64,000 bases of DNA, from assembly GCF_036785885.1 (NCBI RefSeq), contig NC_092329.1, forward strand, positions 3,348,001-3,412,000, read 5' to 3'. Both the position numbers and the translations under genes were made by a program. This document shows, in pieces, positions 49,871 through 60,079 of this stretch; positions within the stretch are counted from its first letter, which is position 1; every line of letters starts with the position of its first letter. Source of the DNA: Coffea arabica. Taxonomy: Eukaryota; Streptophyta; Magnoliopsida; Gentianales; Rubiaceae. The notes under the pieces were generated by a model. It made no database searches, was not told the origin of the DNA, and was given only the letters and a program-made list of their open reading frames with translations.

Positions 49871-50893
49871 CTTCAGGCGATTAGCTTCCACTGCATTAGC
49901 TTTCTCGTGAGCTCGATTCAGCATCTCCCGAACTGACTTGGGAGGTCTCTCCACAAACTCGCTGTATAGTTTCTGTTTACGCAGTCCGTTGATGAAGGCG
50001 GCCATGACGACCTTATCGTCCCGATCCCGGACCTGGAGGGACTCGTTGTTGAATCGGACCATGTACTCACGCAGCGATTCCTCAGGCCTTTGCTGAACTG
50101 TCATCAGGTGAGCAGTACTCTTGGAGAAGGCTCGTGACGAAATGAACTGAGCTGAGAACAGTCGTGCGAGCTGGCTGAAGGACCGAACTGACCTGGGGGG
50201 TAGTCCCTGGAACCACTGGCGCGCCTTTCCCTCCAGGAACATTGGAAAGGTCCTGCATCTGACCGCATCCGCGGCCGTTTGCAGGTGCATTTGCGTCATG
50301 AATGCGAACAAATGATCCTCCGGATCCGTAGTCGCGTCGTAGGATTTCATAGTCGGTATTTTGAATTTCGCAGGCAGCGGGTAGTTCTCAACGTCAGGGA
50401 CGAAGGGAAAGGCGATGTACTTATCCGCCTCAGGATCCCACAGCAGGTCCAGCTCATCCTGCCCCTGGTGCTGCCCCTCTCGTGGGGAGAGCTCTCCCCT
50501 TGAATACCTTCGGAAGGGGTTCGGGTGCTCAGTTCGGGAGTTCTTGTGGGAAGTCTCCATGACCTCGATCTGTTCATGCATGAGCTCCCTGCGCACCCGC
50601 TTCGGCCGGGGATTAGGACTTCCTGCTCGGGATTCTGACTGCCCAATTCCTTCCACTCCTTGGACCTTAGGCTCCTGGTCATGATGACCTCCCATCTGCC
50701 CTTTGAGGTAGTTCATGATTGTCTCGAAGGTAGGTAGGTTTTCCGCCACCGTCTGAACCAGCTGTTCAGGCGGGATTCGTGAAAGCCCCGTCCCCTCGTC
50801 TCCAGGAGTCGGACCCTGATGGGGGTTTTGGGGGCCACTTCGTTCAGTCCTCTTGGATCCGTCAGTGTTTCTCTGAGACCTAGTTTTTGACAT
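49832..50893 (-). CDS. gag: Retrotransposon gag protein
   Basis: From ATG at 50893 the frame encodes 353 residues. A charged N-terminus is followed by the retrotransposon gag capsid domain, about residues 175-300. It shows FKIPTMKSYDATTDPEDHL, MFLEGKARQWFQGLP and RPEESLREYMVRFNNE, all typical of plant Ty3/gypsy gag proteins. No zinc knuckle (CX2CX4HX4C) is seen before the stop. The frame is intact, so the protein may still be made and could package the element's RNA with help in trans. The preferred start is the ATG; an upstream in-frame TTG is less likely. Confidence 0.88.
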   Translation of the reverse strand: MSKTRSQRNTDGSKRTERSGPQNPHQGPTPGDEGTGLSRIPPEQLVQTVAENLPTFETIMNYLKGQMGGHHDQEPKVQGVEGIGQSESRAGSPNPRPKRVRRELMHEQIEVMETSHKNSRTEHPNPFRRYSRGELSPREGQHQGQDELDLLWDPEADKYIAFPFVPDVENYPLPAKFKIPTMKSYDATTDPEDHLFAFMTQMHLQTAADAVRCRTFPMFLEGKARQWFQGLPPRSVRSFSQLARLFSAQFISSRAFSKSTAHLMTVQQRPEESLREYMVRFNNESLQVRDRDDKVVMAAFINGLRKQKLYSEFVERPPKSVREMLNRAHEKANAVEANRLKGEQEKLQRSYRP

Positions 50894-50930
50894 GATTTGC
50901 AAGAGAAGAAATATACGTGTTTCCCACAGA

Positions 50931-50938
50931 CGGCGCCA
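50931..50938 (-). promoter_or_regulatory. tRNA primer-binding site
   Basis: TGGCGCCG on the minus strand begins two bases after the 5' LTR ends. It is complementary to a tRNA 3' end of the type CGGCGCCA. The tRNA species is not certain. Confidence 0.75.
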
Positions 50939-50940
50939 AT

Positions 50941-51611
50941 TGATGCGGCTGCCAAAAACAAGATCCGAGCTGAGCTGCTGTGAGCTGAGCGAGCTGGTCA
51001 GGGACGAGCTGATGGGAGGAAAGCTAGCGAACTGAGCTCAGTCCTGGAACGCGATCCGAGCTGAGCTGCTGTGAGCTGAGCGAGCTGGTCAGGGACGAGC
51101 TGGCTAGGTGAACGAACCGACCTGCAGATGGACAGACGGCGGGGCTAACAGAGAGTGGCCGACCTGACGGGGAGAGAACGGACGACCTGTCCTGCAGAGA
51201 GAGAATTAAACGGAGAGGGGACTGAGGTCCCCGGAATAGCTCCGACGGCCAAGTCAGTTGAGCTTGAGAGTAGAGTAATAGTAGAGAATACTTATGTGTG
51301 CGTACCTTGAGTTGTCAAGTAGTGCTATATTTATAGGCTTAACGAGTAGTAGTTTCCATATAGGAGTCGGAGTCCCCTTAGGGTTCGGAGTCCTTCTAGG
51401 GTTTCGTATGACAACCCATAAAGGTCCGGAGGCGGCGGCCCATCAGGCCCACTTCATGAAGAGGCGGCGACTACGGCCGAACTGACCTCCCTCTACTCCG
51501 AGCTGCTCTGCCCAAGCTGCCATATCACAGCATCCGTAGATTAGTTGGCCGAGCTGACAGGTCATCATGTCCGAACTGACACGTGACTACTGGGAAATTT
51601 GCCCCACTACA
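50941..51611 (-). repeat. 5' LTR of the gag-only element
   Basis: 671 bp, the same length as the 3' LTR and different at two positions by direct reading. On the minus strand, a TATA-like CCTATAAATATAGC near 51323-51336 is the probable promoter for the genomic RNA. Confidence 0.95.
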
Positions 51612-51759
51612 AGATCCATTACAGCTTTCGATTCTTCCTCACAACCTAAAAAGCAACGCAGAGCAAGAGTTGCCCAGCCAATAGAGATCAACGTCCACAT
51701 TGCACCTGACTTCCTGGTGCAACCACCAAGGACATCGGCCACAAAATTTCAAAATGTCA

Positions 51760-52677
51760 AATTTTTTTTAAAGTAATATGTGAGGCTACACTTTGAATAT
51801 ATACATGTATATATGTATATGTGTGTGTATATATAATTGTGAGTGTTAGTCAGATTATTTGTTTTATAAAATGTCAATTAAAAAAAAGTATTATCGTAGC
51901 TGCATATATGATGTGCAGCTACACTTTGAATTTTTTTTTTTTTTAATGTGGCTTACATCATAGATGTTGCACATATGACGTAGTTTGGTTTACACTTGAT
52001 TTTTAAATTTGAAAAATAAATTTGTTAATGTAGTTGGAAAATTTTTTTTCATTTTATACAAATCTTCAAAATTTAGAACATCATGATTGATTGTGTAAAT
52101 CTATTCTTTGGATTAAATTAAAATATTTCAATATGTACAAATTAAAAATTTTGAGCAGTTTTAATTTGGGATGTGTAATTGGATTACAAGTGCTATTTAA
52201 TTTTATTAGGATTTATAGATTAATAAATAAATAAACATAAATATAAATTGTGTACGAATTGAAAGAAAAAACTAATTTGGTACTAGTAAATGTGGATAAA
52301 TTTACTGTAGTTTTTAAAGACTATACTACATCTATACCAACTTTAAACTTATTTTTATACATGAGATGTTAAAATTTAATTCAGAAGTATGTCATTATCC
52401 TTATTCAAATTTTAAAATTTTTTCAAAAAATTGAAGTATAATATGTTAATATTTTTTTTACATGTTTTATCCGGTTAATTGAAAATTATGCAATTTTTTA
52501 AAAATATTTTTGAAATGTATGAATACGAAAGTTTTTTGGATGATACGTACGAACATATATTTATACAGATAAAATACGATTATTAACTATGTTTTTTGGA
52601 TATTTTTGATGCAATTATCCTAGGAACCTCAAAAGATAGTATTGATTTTACACATACACGGAAAGTTTTACCATAAC
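51760..52677. other. AT-rich DNA, nothing recognised
   Basis: Very AT-rich, with TATATGTATATGTGTGTG near 51805 and no coding frame. Confidence 0.4.
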
Positions 52678-52767
52678 GGATTTCGGGGAAAGGAAGGCTT
52701 TGCAGACGGGCCTAGTGATAATTACCACTTGTTTTTACTGGTAAATGCAGATTGTGATGCTGCTCAC
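52678..52767 (+). pseudogene. Fragment of the BAHD acyltransferase exon 2
   Basis: GGATTTCGGGGAAAGGAAGG through GATTGTGATGCTGC matches the resident BAHD gene at 31453-31543 (GGATTTTGGGGAAGGAAAGG... GATTGTGATGCTAT). It has an internal deletion of a few codons and frame-breaking changes. Only about 90 bp is left, in the same orientation as the source. It keeps the GAA codon that gives the odd DFGEG motif, so that change is older than the copy. Confidence 0.8.
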
Positions 52768-52829
52768 AAAATACCAGTGAAAGGCAAGTCTCTAAAGGTT
52801 TGGTTTCGCAAATCCTAATTAAAATTTGA

Positions 52830-53621
52830 GAGATGATGTCCGAAGAGGTGGTTATACAACTACCACAAAAATCAAATTTCAATCATATCAGACAATATTC
52901 AACACTGCCATTCTCACAGAAAAACAGCATATTTTTGACACTACCGTAAGGATACCCGAGGTTTTCTAGTACTCTGATTTTCTTTCCCTCTGCCTGTGTT
53001 ACGCATTTGCAGTGAGATAGACGGGAGAAGACTATATTACGAATTTGCAGTGAGATAGATGGGAGAAGAGACAAGTTTAAATATAATATTCTTTGTTTCA
53101 TGCAAAACATCCATTAGAACAACAGAAGTTGTATCAGACAGAAATTCTCTGAGACATGTAGTGTTCCAGGAATAGTCCTTTGGCCCTTTCGTACCCTTTT
53201 CTCAGCCATCCGTGGAAAGTTTGATAATGCTCTCTTGACTGCAAGAGAGGCCACCTTCTTTCCCAGCCATCGGGTTGTTCCATTTAGGAATTAGGACAAT
53301 CTCCATTGCGCTTCCATCAACTCTGCCCTGATACAAGAATAATTCACGTAACTAAAATTAATTTTATAAGCAGAATAAAGCTGAATACAACAAAATTGGA
53401 CTGTTATTCACTTATCTCTGCGGGAATAATATATTTTACTTGATGGATGGTGTAAATAATTTATCTGACACAATCAGACGACTTTTTTCCCAATTCTTTT
53501 CCAGTAGAAGCAAATATGACCATTTACAAATATGTGATTTCACAGTCTATTAGTCTGAATATCAAGCCAGTCAACAAGCTGATTTAGAACCAGATGACAT
53601 TCACTCTTCCATTTCCACTAG
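52830..53621 (-). pseudogene. Fragment of the GT4 glycosyltransferase 3' end
   Basis: On the minus strand this matches the resident GT4 gene from inside intron 6 (about 7660), through the last exon and into the 3' flank (about 8440). The former acceptor CAG|GGCA lies at 53330-53327. Landmarks include CAATGGAGATTGT, AATGGAACAACCCGATGGCTG, ATTCCTGGAACACTACATGTC and AATCAGAGTACTAGAAAACC. Deletions and stops destroy the frame. Retained intron sequence shows that the copy came from DNA, not mRNA. It ends about 10 bases from the start of duplication copy B. Confidence 0.88.
53000..53075. repeat. Local 40-bp tandem duplication inside the GT4 fragment
   Basis: TACGCATTTGCAGTGAGATAG is followed about 37 bases later by TACGAATTTGCAGTGAGATAG; each leads into GGGAGAAGA. 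The source gene has the block once, so it arose after the copying event. Confidence 0.7.
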
Positions 53622-53631
53622 AATAAGTAAG

Positions 53632-55264
53632 ATCTGCTTAATCGGGTTTGAGAAAATCCACGTTGATCAATTGTAGAAGAAAGCCAGGAATCCATTGAAA
53701 AGTTGACAAATTGCAAAGAGCAATAGCTGGGCAGAGTGCCTAATATCAGGGCTTTTGGTAGGAGTAGGGGATTAGGCTTGTCCATATTCCCGGGGCACAT
53801 CTTTTGTCCTTTCTTCAAAAGGAAGAATCACTTCTATCAATTCAATGCTAATACTTTCACCAAAAAAAAAAAAAATCAATGCTAATTTTCCTTTTTCTTT
53901 CCTATTATTTTCCTTTCTTTCCATTTATGGATGAGCGGTTACGCCTGGGCAAGCCCCGATGTTGGACACTGACGGTAGACCAGATATCATAATGATTCCC
54001 AATTCCATGAACCCCCCTCCTCTCTTTCCCTCCTCTTCCCAAAAAAAAAAAAAAAGAAGTTTGTTGTAATAGTCCAGTAAATAAATGTCATTGCATGCAT
54101 TTGCTATCATACCTACTCTGTCTGTGATTAATATACACACACATTGATATGTCTGCCTAAACATTAATGGGTTTGTTTGGGTAGCATGATTCATAAAAAA
54201 ATTTTAAATATTATTTAATTTGTATCATAAATATAAATTTTAATCTTTTTTTATTTCACATACATCATATCATAAACGTGCTATATGAAGTGTTATTCCA
54301 AATAATTGTTTACAAATAATATCAATCCAATTGTTATTTTTGTAGCAAGTTCTTCTTGAAAATTTTGAAAGTTGGCTAATGATTTCCTTTTGAGATGAAA
54401 GATGCAATAATCTTTCTCTGCAGGCTCAGGTATTTTGGATCGATCTGTTATGTATTTTAAGAAAACAAAATTTATCGACAACAAACTGTTCAAACAGTAA
54501 CTCTCAATATCAATTATCTCAGTTGAAGTCGTGAAAAGTAAATTCCAATTTTAGTCTCACTTTAGACTTGGAAGTGTTGATTCCAATTTCCATCGTACCT
54601 ACACAGTCAATTGACAATCTTGGTTTAGTCTAGCAAATTAACGTGGAATATAAAGAGCATGGACATGACGTTTGATCTGAAGAAGGTGTCCTAGCTAAGT
54701 AAGGTACGGAATAAATGTATCAATTTGCTATTGAACGACATTGCCTTTTGTGTAGGGTACCCTTGTAAAGCAACATTGACTGGCTGTACATGAAGATCAG
54801 TTTCATTTATAAGGATTAGTGGACGTGAAAAGCAGGATGAGCCGCAGGGTCCTATTGCTGGATTTAGTGCCCTAATCAGATTATTTGATATTCTCCAGCT
54901 TGAGTGCTTTGTCTTCTTCTTCTTCTTCTTCTTCGCAAACTTTAGACCTTCTTTTAAGGGCTTCGCAAAAAATACAAATGACTTTTAGGATTCAAAGCTT
55001 ACTGCAGATTCAGTTCGTGAGTGAAAAATGCTTGGTGGGATATATGCTTTCCTTTCCGAACAAAATGGAAGTACGGATTAAAGAATTCTGTTTAACCTTA
55101 ATTTATTCCTGGTTTGGGATTAAACAATCCTGTTGAACCTTAATTTATTCAGGATTAAAGAAGCAAAGCAACTGAAAACAATCTGAATTTCAGTGGATCT
55201 TTCTTTCTCCATTGATCAGTGAATTTTTTTTTTTTTTCAATACTCGCTAGTCGTGATATTTGTT
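53632..55264. repeat. Segmental duplication, copy B
   Basis: Direct copy of 45151-47327 with many substitutions and small indels, and without the hAT MITE of copy A. A (CTT)n stretch near 54913-54932 is expanded compared with copy A. The start-to-start distance is about 8.5 kb, of which 3.5 kb is the younger retrotransposon. Confidence 0.85.
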
Positions 55265-58200
55265 TCATCTGCCCTTTTTCTTTCCCCTTTTCTGAGACCC
55301 CGTCCTATCTTCCCTTCTTTGTTTTTCCTCTATGAAAAGATTGCGAAAGGAAAATGAAAATCAACTAGCTGCAGTTTTAGTTCATGTACATAACTTTGCC
55401 TAGAAGTTGGGTAGATAGTTTGTGTTCATTGTTTTAGTAACTGGCGGTCTCAAATGTCCAATTAGCAGTATATTTATTTTGGTAGTTTTATTTTGGCTGC
55501 AAAAGACGGATATTTTCAACAAGCTGGTAAACAAAAGCAAGATGATGAATTCAAACACCGGGCGGGCATGCGGTTTGACACCAAAAAGAAAGGAAAAAAG
55601 AGGAACCTATTTAGGTGCAGTACAAAAGACTTAAACAAGATATGATAGATATTACAGTGCTGTTGCCAATTGGCCTGGAGCTTTGACCCTAAAGTTGACC
55701 CTCAAGCTTAAAAGGTAAGAAGATTGTTTAGATTAATTTGACGTGGATGGACCCATAAAGTCATAATGGTCTATCCTCCAGAACTTATCAGAAGCTATTA
55801 GCGCCCAGATCGATGTGCCTTTTCTTTTCTAATTAATGCAATCGATGCAATATTATGTCCATAATCAATGTTAACATGTAGACTCACTGCGATCTAGAAA
55901 CCTTAATCCTAATAATTAAAGTAAAGTCCTTCGAAATAAAGTGATGGATGGATAACCCTCCTAAATAATAAAAGAAAAGGAAAAAAAATTTGGTCGGTAA
56001 GCCTTTTAATTTATCCAAAATAATATAGCAGGATTGACGCCTTTCTCAGGGAAAGGTGAATAGCATTTGGGAATAAACATCATCACGACCAACCCCTAGC
56101 AGCGTCATAGTGATTTTTTTTTGTTTTTTTTGTTTTTACTAGTATATAGATAAACCTTCGACGTTTTATTTGTATAAAGCTATCCCAATCTCTTCATCAA
56201 ATGATTCAAACCCTTAATCACCCGTCATTTAGGGAAACTTTTTTTTTATTGCAGAGAAAAAAAATCTAATTATTGTTGTTTATAGTAATTTCTATTGGAA
56301 TGATTGGATATATAGTTTATTTTTCTACAATAAATTGTTGAAATTTTCCATCCTTCTCGCTCAAAACTATATCCGTGCAGTTCATCTAACAGGTTATTCA
56401 AAATAGAAATAGTAAAAGTTGAGTCAAATAGATTGCTACAAATGAAACGTGTGGTAAAATATGAGTGTGACTTCAGAGTGGGGGAAAGCACGAGCAGGAT
56501 TGGGTGAAGAGTACGGGATAATGTTCCACGCTATTCGTTTTCTAAATGTTTTTAAGAAAACCAACATTTCGGATCCATCATTAGCTTTTCTTCTTTTTGT
56601 TTTGGTTCTCTTTTTTTTTTTTTTGTTAAAATCAGTGAGTCATCGCACATTCACGCCCAATCGGTTGTTCCTTGCTCATTTTCAGTAGCTTTTGTTTTTT
56701 AAATTAGGTTATCCTGCTCAGATCGTTTGGTCTAATTTGTCATGTCAACTCAGCTTTCCGGCCAAACCGGAAATGCTCAAAGCATCTTACAAAATCCTAG
56801 ACAATTTATAGAGCTGTTGACATGTTGCAATGTGTAGATACTTTTGACTGGAAAATATTCTCTGTCATTATTGTAGTACGAAATTGCATGATTAGAAAGC
56901 ACAAGAATCTTAGTGAACCTAAGCTATAAAGCCACTGATTCTTTGTCACCTTCATGTGGGGAAGGAATTAACCCAAAGGGGTTGCCGGGGAATGGCTGCT
57001 GGCAGGTATAGGGTGGGGAGAATGCACGGGAGTGCCTGCAGCCTCCCCATCCCTCCCCCAAGATTTTCTCTTTTCCCTTTTTTACCGTATGAGACTTAAT
57101 TTCTTAACAAAATCAAGATTTTACTTTTGTCTCGACGTACAACAAATAAGAAGTTCCACGAAGTTTCACAATGAAGTATAGATCAGGTGATCAATGCTTC
57201 ACTGGTAATTAGTAGTAAGTCACGAGTTTCAATCATCAAAAGTTAGATAAAGAATCAGTGTTGACCGTTTATCAGAAAAAAAGAATAATATGCATCCATC
57301 AATATATAGTTTGCGAACTTCATTTCATGGATCGGCCACTTGAAGGATTGGATGAAGAGGAGGAAAATGTTAGTTTAATGGTGACTAAAGAGGCAGTTCA
57401 GGACTCAGTTGGGAAATCAAAATCTCTATGATAAAGCATTCCAGTCCCTAGCCAATTTTCACAACCTTCCAGACCAAAAGGTTTGCAAATTAAGGTTAAT
57501 CTGCTGTTTATTAGGTTAATGTTGATTAGTACCAATTATAACAGCAAAGAAGAAATTAATTATGCTAGTAAGTAGACATGTTCTGAAGCAAAAAGGACAT
57601 TCAAAGCCCACCTTTATCTTGCATTGAACGAATCTTTTATGAATTGTTGAAGATGAGAAGATTATTTAAGAAAATGCTGTCGCAAACCTGACGCAGAAAC
57701 AGCTTTTTGTGAAATCAATCTTGGAAGCTAGTGAGACTAACAGGTATGGAAAGGTAACAAGAAAGGGGGATTTCAATAAAGAAAAATAGCTTTGAATCCA
57801 AGAGAAAAATAAAAATGGTAGAAAGGTGTGCTTGTGCGGGTGTCTCCCTGTCTGTTTAGCCATACTAAATAATAAAATACAAGGCGCAGGATGTTTGAGC
57901 ATGCTGTAAAGACTAAAGCAAAGAAAAGGGAAATAAAGCAACGGCAAAGTTGCCCATACTCTGATCTCACATTCTCCCATCTACCACTTTTCATAGGATT
58001 TGAACATTTGTGGGCCTCGTGGGATTATTATAGGTTTTCTTTCTGGGAATCACATCCTAATCATAGTTTAATGTGTTTCTTTATTCTTTCTATCTTCAAC
58101 CTATCATATACTATGTGTTTCCACACACGCATCCTTAGCAACAAACAAAATCATGAGATATAATACCCCCGGCTTTCTCGTTCTCTCTCTCTCTCTTTTT

Positions 58201-59103
58201 CACCTTCTTTGCTTCGAGAAGTTGAGGTTTTTAACCATCACCACTTCAACATAAATGTTAAGAATGTTTAACATGCAGCATGTTAAGAACATAGGCGTCC
58301 TCTTTCCCTTCTTCACCAACCAAGAGGTTGGTGTTAATGTCAAATTATATCCACTTTTACTTGGATTCTATGTTAATTTGTCCAAACAAACTCGTGAATG
58401 GTGTTGGTAATAGTTTGTAATGAGAATGTTGAAGTTCATTGTCCCACATTAAAAGAGGATAAAGTGCTTATTGTCTGTATATGCATCATTGTCTTGTTTC
58501 CTTTACAAACTTGTTCCAAAATATTAGTTTGGAGGGAAAGTTTGGTGGGAAAGTTATTTCAGTTTATATCTCATACACTTGAATATGAATTGAAAGATAT
58601 ATAAAATCTTGACACTTGGGGCACCTTGGGGCTTTCTGATTCGGATAAGTAGTTGGTTAACTACCTATGCACCTATTCAAAAAGGATTGCATTCATCACT
58701 TTGAAAGTCACCTTAAGAAAGTACTTTCACACCTCAAAGTCTCTGTATTTGTCTAGTTTAGATTTGTTATTTACTGCAAATTTCCAACAATTGGTGTGCA
58801 CTTTGATAAATGCATGGGATAATTCTTCTGCAATTGATGAAGGACGAAGTGCCACATATGCGTCATGCCTAAACATTACGAAATCATTTACTTGTATACA
58901 CTTGTTTGTATATTACAACCATTGTGGTATTAAGGGCAAAGCCCTACATATGCATTATCTACCGTTATCCTCCCCTGTTGCCATTATAGAGGATATGACA
59001 AAGAAATAATAATCAAGAAGGTTTTACCATACTTCGCTCTCAACATGATAAATTTTTTTTTAATATATCATAGGATTGTTATGGAGATTTTCATTTTCTT
59101 TTT
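55265..59103. other. Gene-poor intergenic DNA
   Basis: Several frames of 70-118 codons (for example 57666-57980 and 58653-59009) overlap frames on the other strand and show no known motif. Poly-T runs lie near 56612-56624. I support no gene here. Confidence 0.4.
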
Positions 59104-59389
59104 GGTTGTGTTTGGATTGAGAGATTTGACTAAAAATTTGAAATGTTCTCAAATCTCTTTAAGCTATTTAAATTATTTGGAAGGTATTTAGATGTGTAAT
59201 TCATCACTTATTTTAAGCGTTTAGATGTATTTAAATAATTTATAGATTAAATCCCCAAATATCTCAAGTAATTCAAACAATCTAGAAGGGATTACAAATC
59301 CAAATGCATCTCAAATAATCTAAACAATCTAATGTGATTTGATTGCATTTCAAATCTTTCGTCAAATCTTTCAATTTAAACACACAGCC
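59104..59389. mobile_element. MITE, second copy of the family at 37196
   Basis: The left end GGTTGTGTTTGGATTGAGAG is mirrored by the right end TTTCAATTTAAACACACAGCC. About 45 bp inside each end match in inverted orientation (AGATTTGAC / GTCAAATCT). A target duplication of TTCTTTTT is possible but offset by three bases from the ends as drawn, so the borders are approximate. Confidence 0.6.
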
Positions 59390-59409
59390 AAATTCTTTTT
59401 GCAACGTAT

Positions 59410-59763
59410 TTGGTGATGCCAAATGACCGTGTGACAAATTACTCCAAGCTTTTCATTTTGCATGGTAATCTTGTGGAAATAGTCTTTGTATGGAAAAGGA
59501 TTGTTTTGGCCTTGTCACCGATAAAAGAAGCATCTGAAGGGAACCAATATTGGAATTTGGTAGCGGGAATCCGAGGGTTGTTAGGCTATGAATGGGAATG
59601 CAGTTTGGAACATTCCTGGCGTGAAGGAAACTACCGTGCAGATCATTTAGCAAAGCTAGGTAAGAGTTTAGCTTCAGGGATAACTGTTTTCAAGAACCCT
59701 CCACACAGACGCTGGAAACGCTTCTCGGCCCGGATGTTTGTAGAGTGGCAATACCTCGTCTAG
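59410..59763 (+). pseudogene. Remnant of a LINE-type RNase H domain
   Basis: A 117-codon frame ends with LGYEWECSLEHSWREG and NYRADHLAKLGKS. The H-x-x-R-E-x-N-x-x-A-D-x-L-A-K-x-G pattern is the C-terminal part of the plant RNase H-like domain found at the end of LINE polyproteins and in derived proteins. The upstream RNase H core and any reverse transcriptase are absent, so this is a 5'-truncated remnant, as is common for LINEs. It lies 75 bp left of the Pack-MULE. Confidence 0.55.
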
Positions 59764-59836
59764 TTATTATGTAACGGGACCATGGTCCTCCACTGTACCA
59801 AAAAAAATCAAAATCAAAACTTGATCATTTTTTGAA

Positions 59837-60067
59837 GGGCAAATTATCCAATTGGCTCTTGAACTCTTTTTCTAGGTAAAAATAAGCCCCTCATCTATTT
59901 TTTGCTGACTTTAAGCCCTCGAACTTGTAAAATTGGACACCCGTGACCCTTTTAGCCAGTTTCTCCGGTTTTGCAACCGGAAGGTCAATTCACACGAATG
60001 CCAGTGTGCTTCTTCAAAGGACATTTTTGTTCGCATCTTCTAAGCAAAAAGGGAACAACTCCTCCAC
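59837..60067 (+). repeat. Left terminal inverted repeat of the Pack-MULE
   Basis: About 231 bp, matching the reverse complement of 61111-61341. It contains an ATG-led frame from the repeat (starting about 59943) that is not in frame with the captured deaminase. Confidence 0.9.
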
Positions 60068-60079
60068 CTCCTCCCCACC

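Larger units (their letters stand above)
48078..51611 (-). mobile_element. Complete non-autonomous gag-only LTR retrotransposon
   Basis: Two 671-bp LTRs bound a 2.2-kb interior. AGATC flanks the element on both sides (48073-48077 and 51612-51616). On the minus strand the order is 5' LTR, primer-binding site, gag, an alanine-rich repeat region, a polypurine tract and the 3' LTR. There is no protease, reverse transcriptase, RNase H or integrase, so mobilisation would need enzymes from another element. The gag protein and the TGGCGCCG primer site suggest a Ty3/gypsy relative, possibly Tat/Ogre-like. The LTRs differ at only two positions, so the insertion is recent. Confidence 0.93.
47826..51700 (-). 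pseudogene. Small membrane-protein ORF split by an LTR retrotransposon
   Basis: On the minus strand, frame 51700-51612 continues at 48072-47826 if the retrotransposon and one AGATC copy are ignored. The codons then run without a stop for 111 residues from an ATG (128 from the preceding stop). The right part begins MWTLISIGWATLALRCF, a hydrophobic segment. The left part has a second one around TAEILFLGYVVLLALIFLL followed by a lysine pair. A good donor (CCA|GTAAGT, near 47942) suggests that the gene may have had further exons at lower coordinates. I do not recognise the family. Frame continuity across the insertion and the two membrane-like segments support a real gene, now presumably disrupted. 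Confidence 0.5.

Noticed and set aside
49261-49884. 207-codon plus-strand frame rich in Ala, Ser and Pro
   Set aside because: It is the mirror of the 81-bp repeats behind gag inside the retrotransposon; the periodicity keeps several frames open.
53632-53818. Shared minus-strand frame in both duplication copies (ending RGFSQTRLSR in B)
   Set aside because: The frame is broken differently in the two copies and I do not recognise the protein, so conservation reflects the DNA duplication, not coding.
58653-59009. 118-codon plus-strand frame
   Set aside because: Lacks an early ATG and any recognised motif, and is surrounded by non-coding AT-rich DNA.
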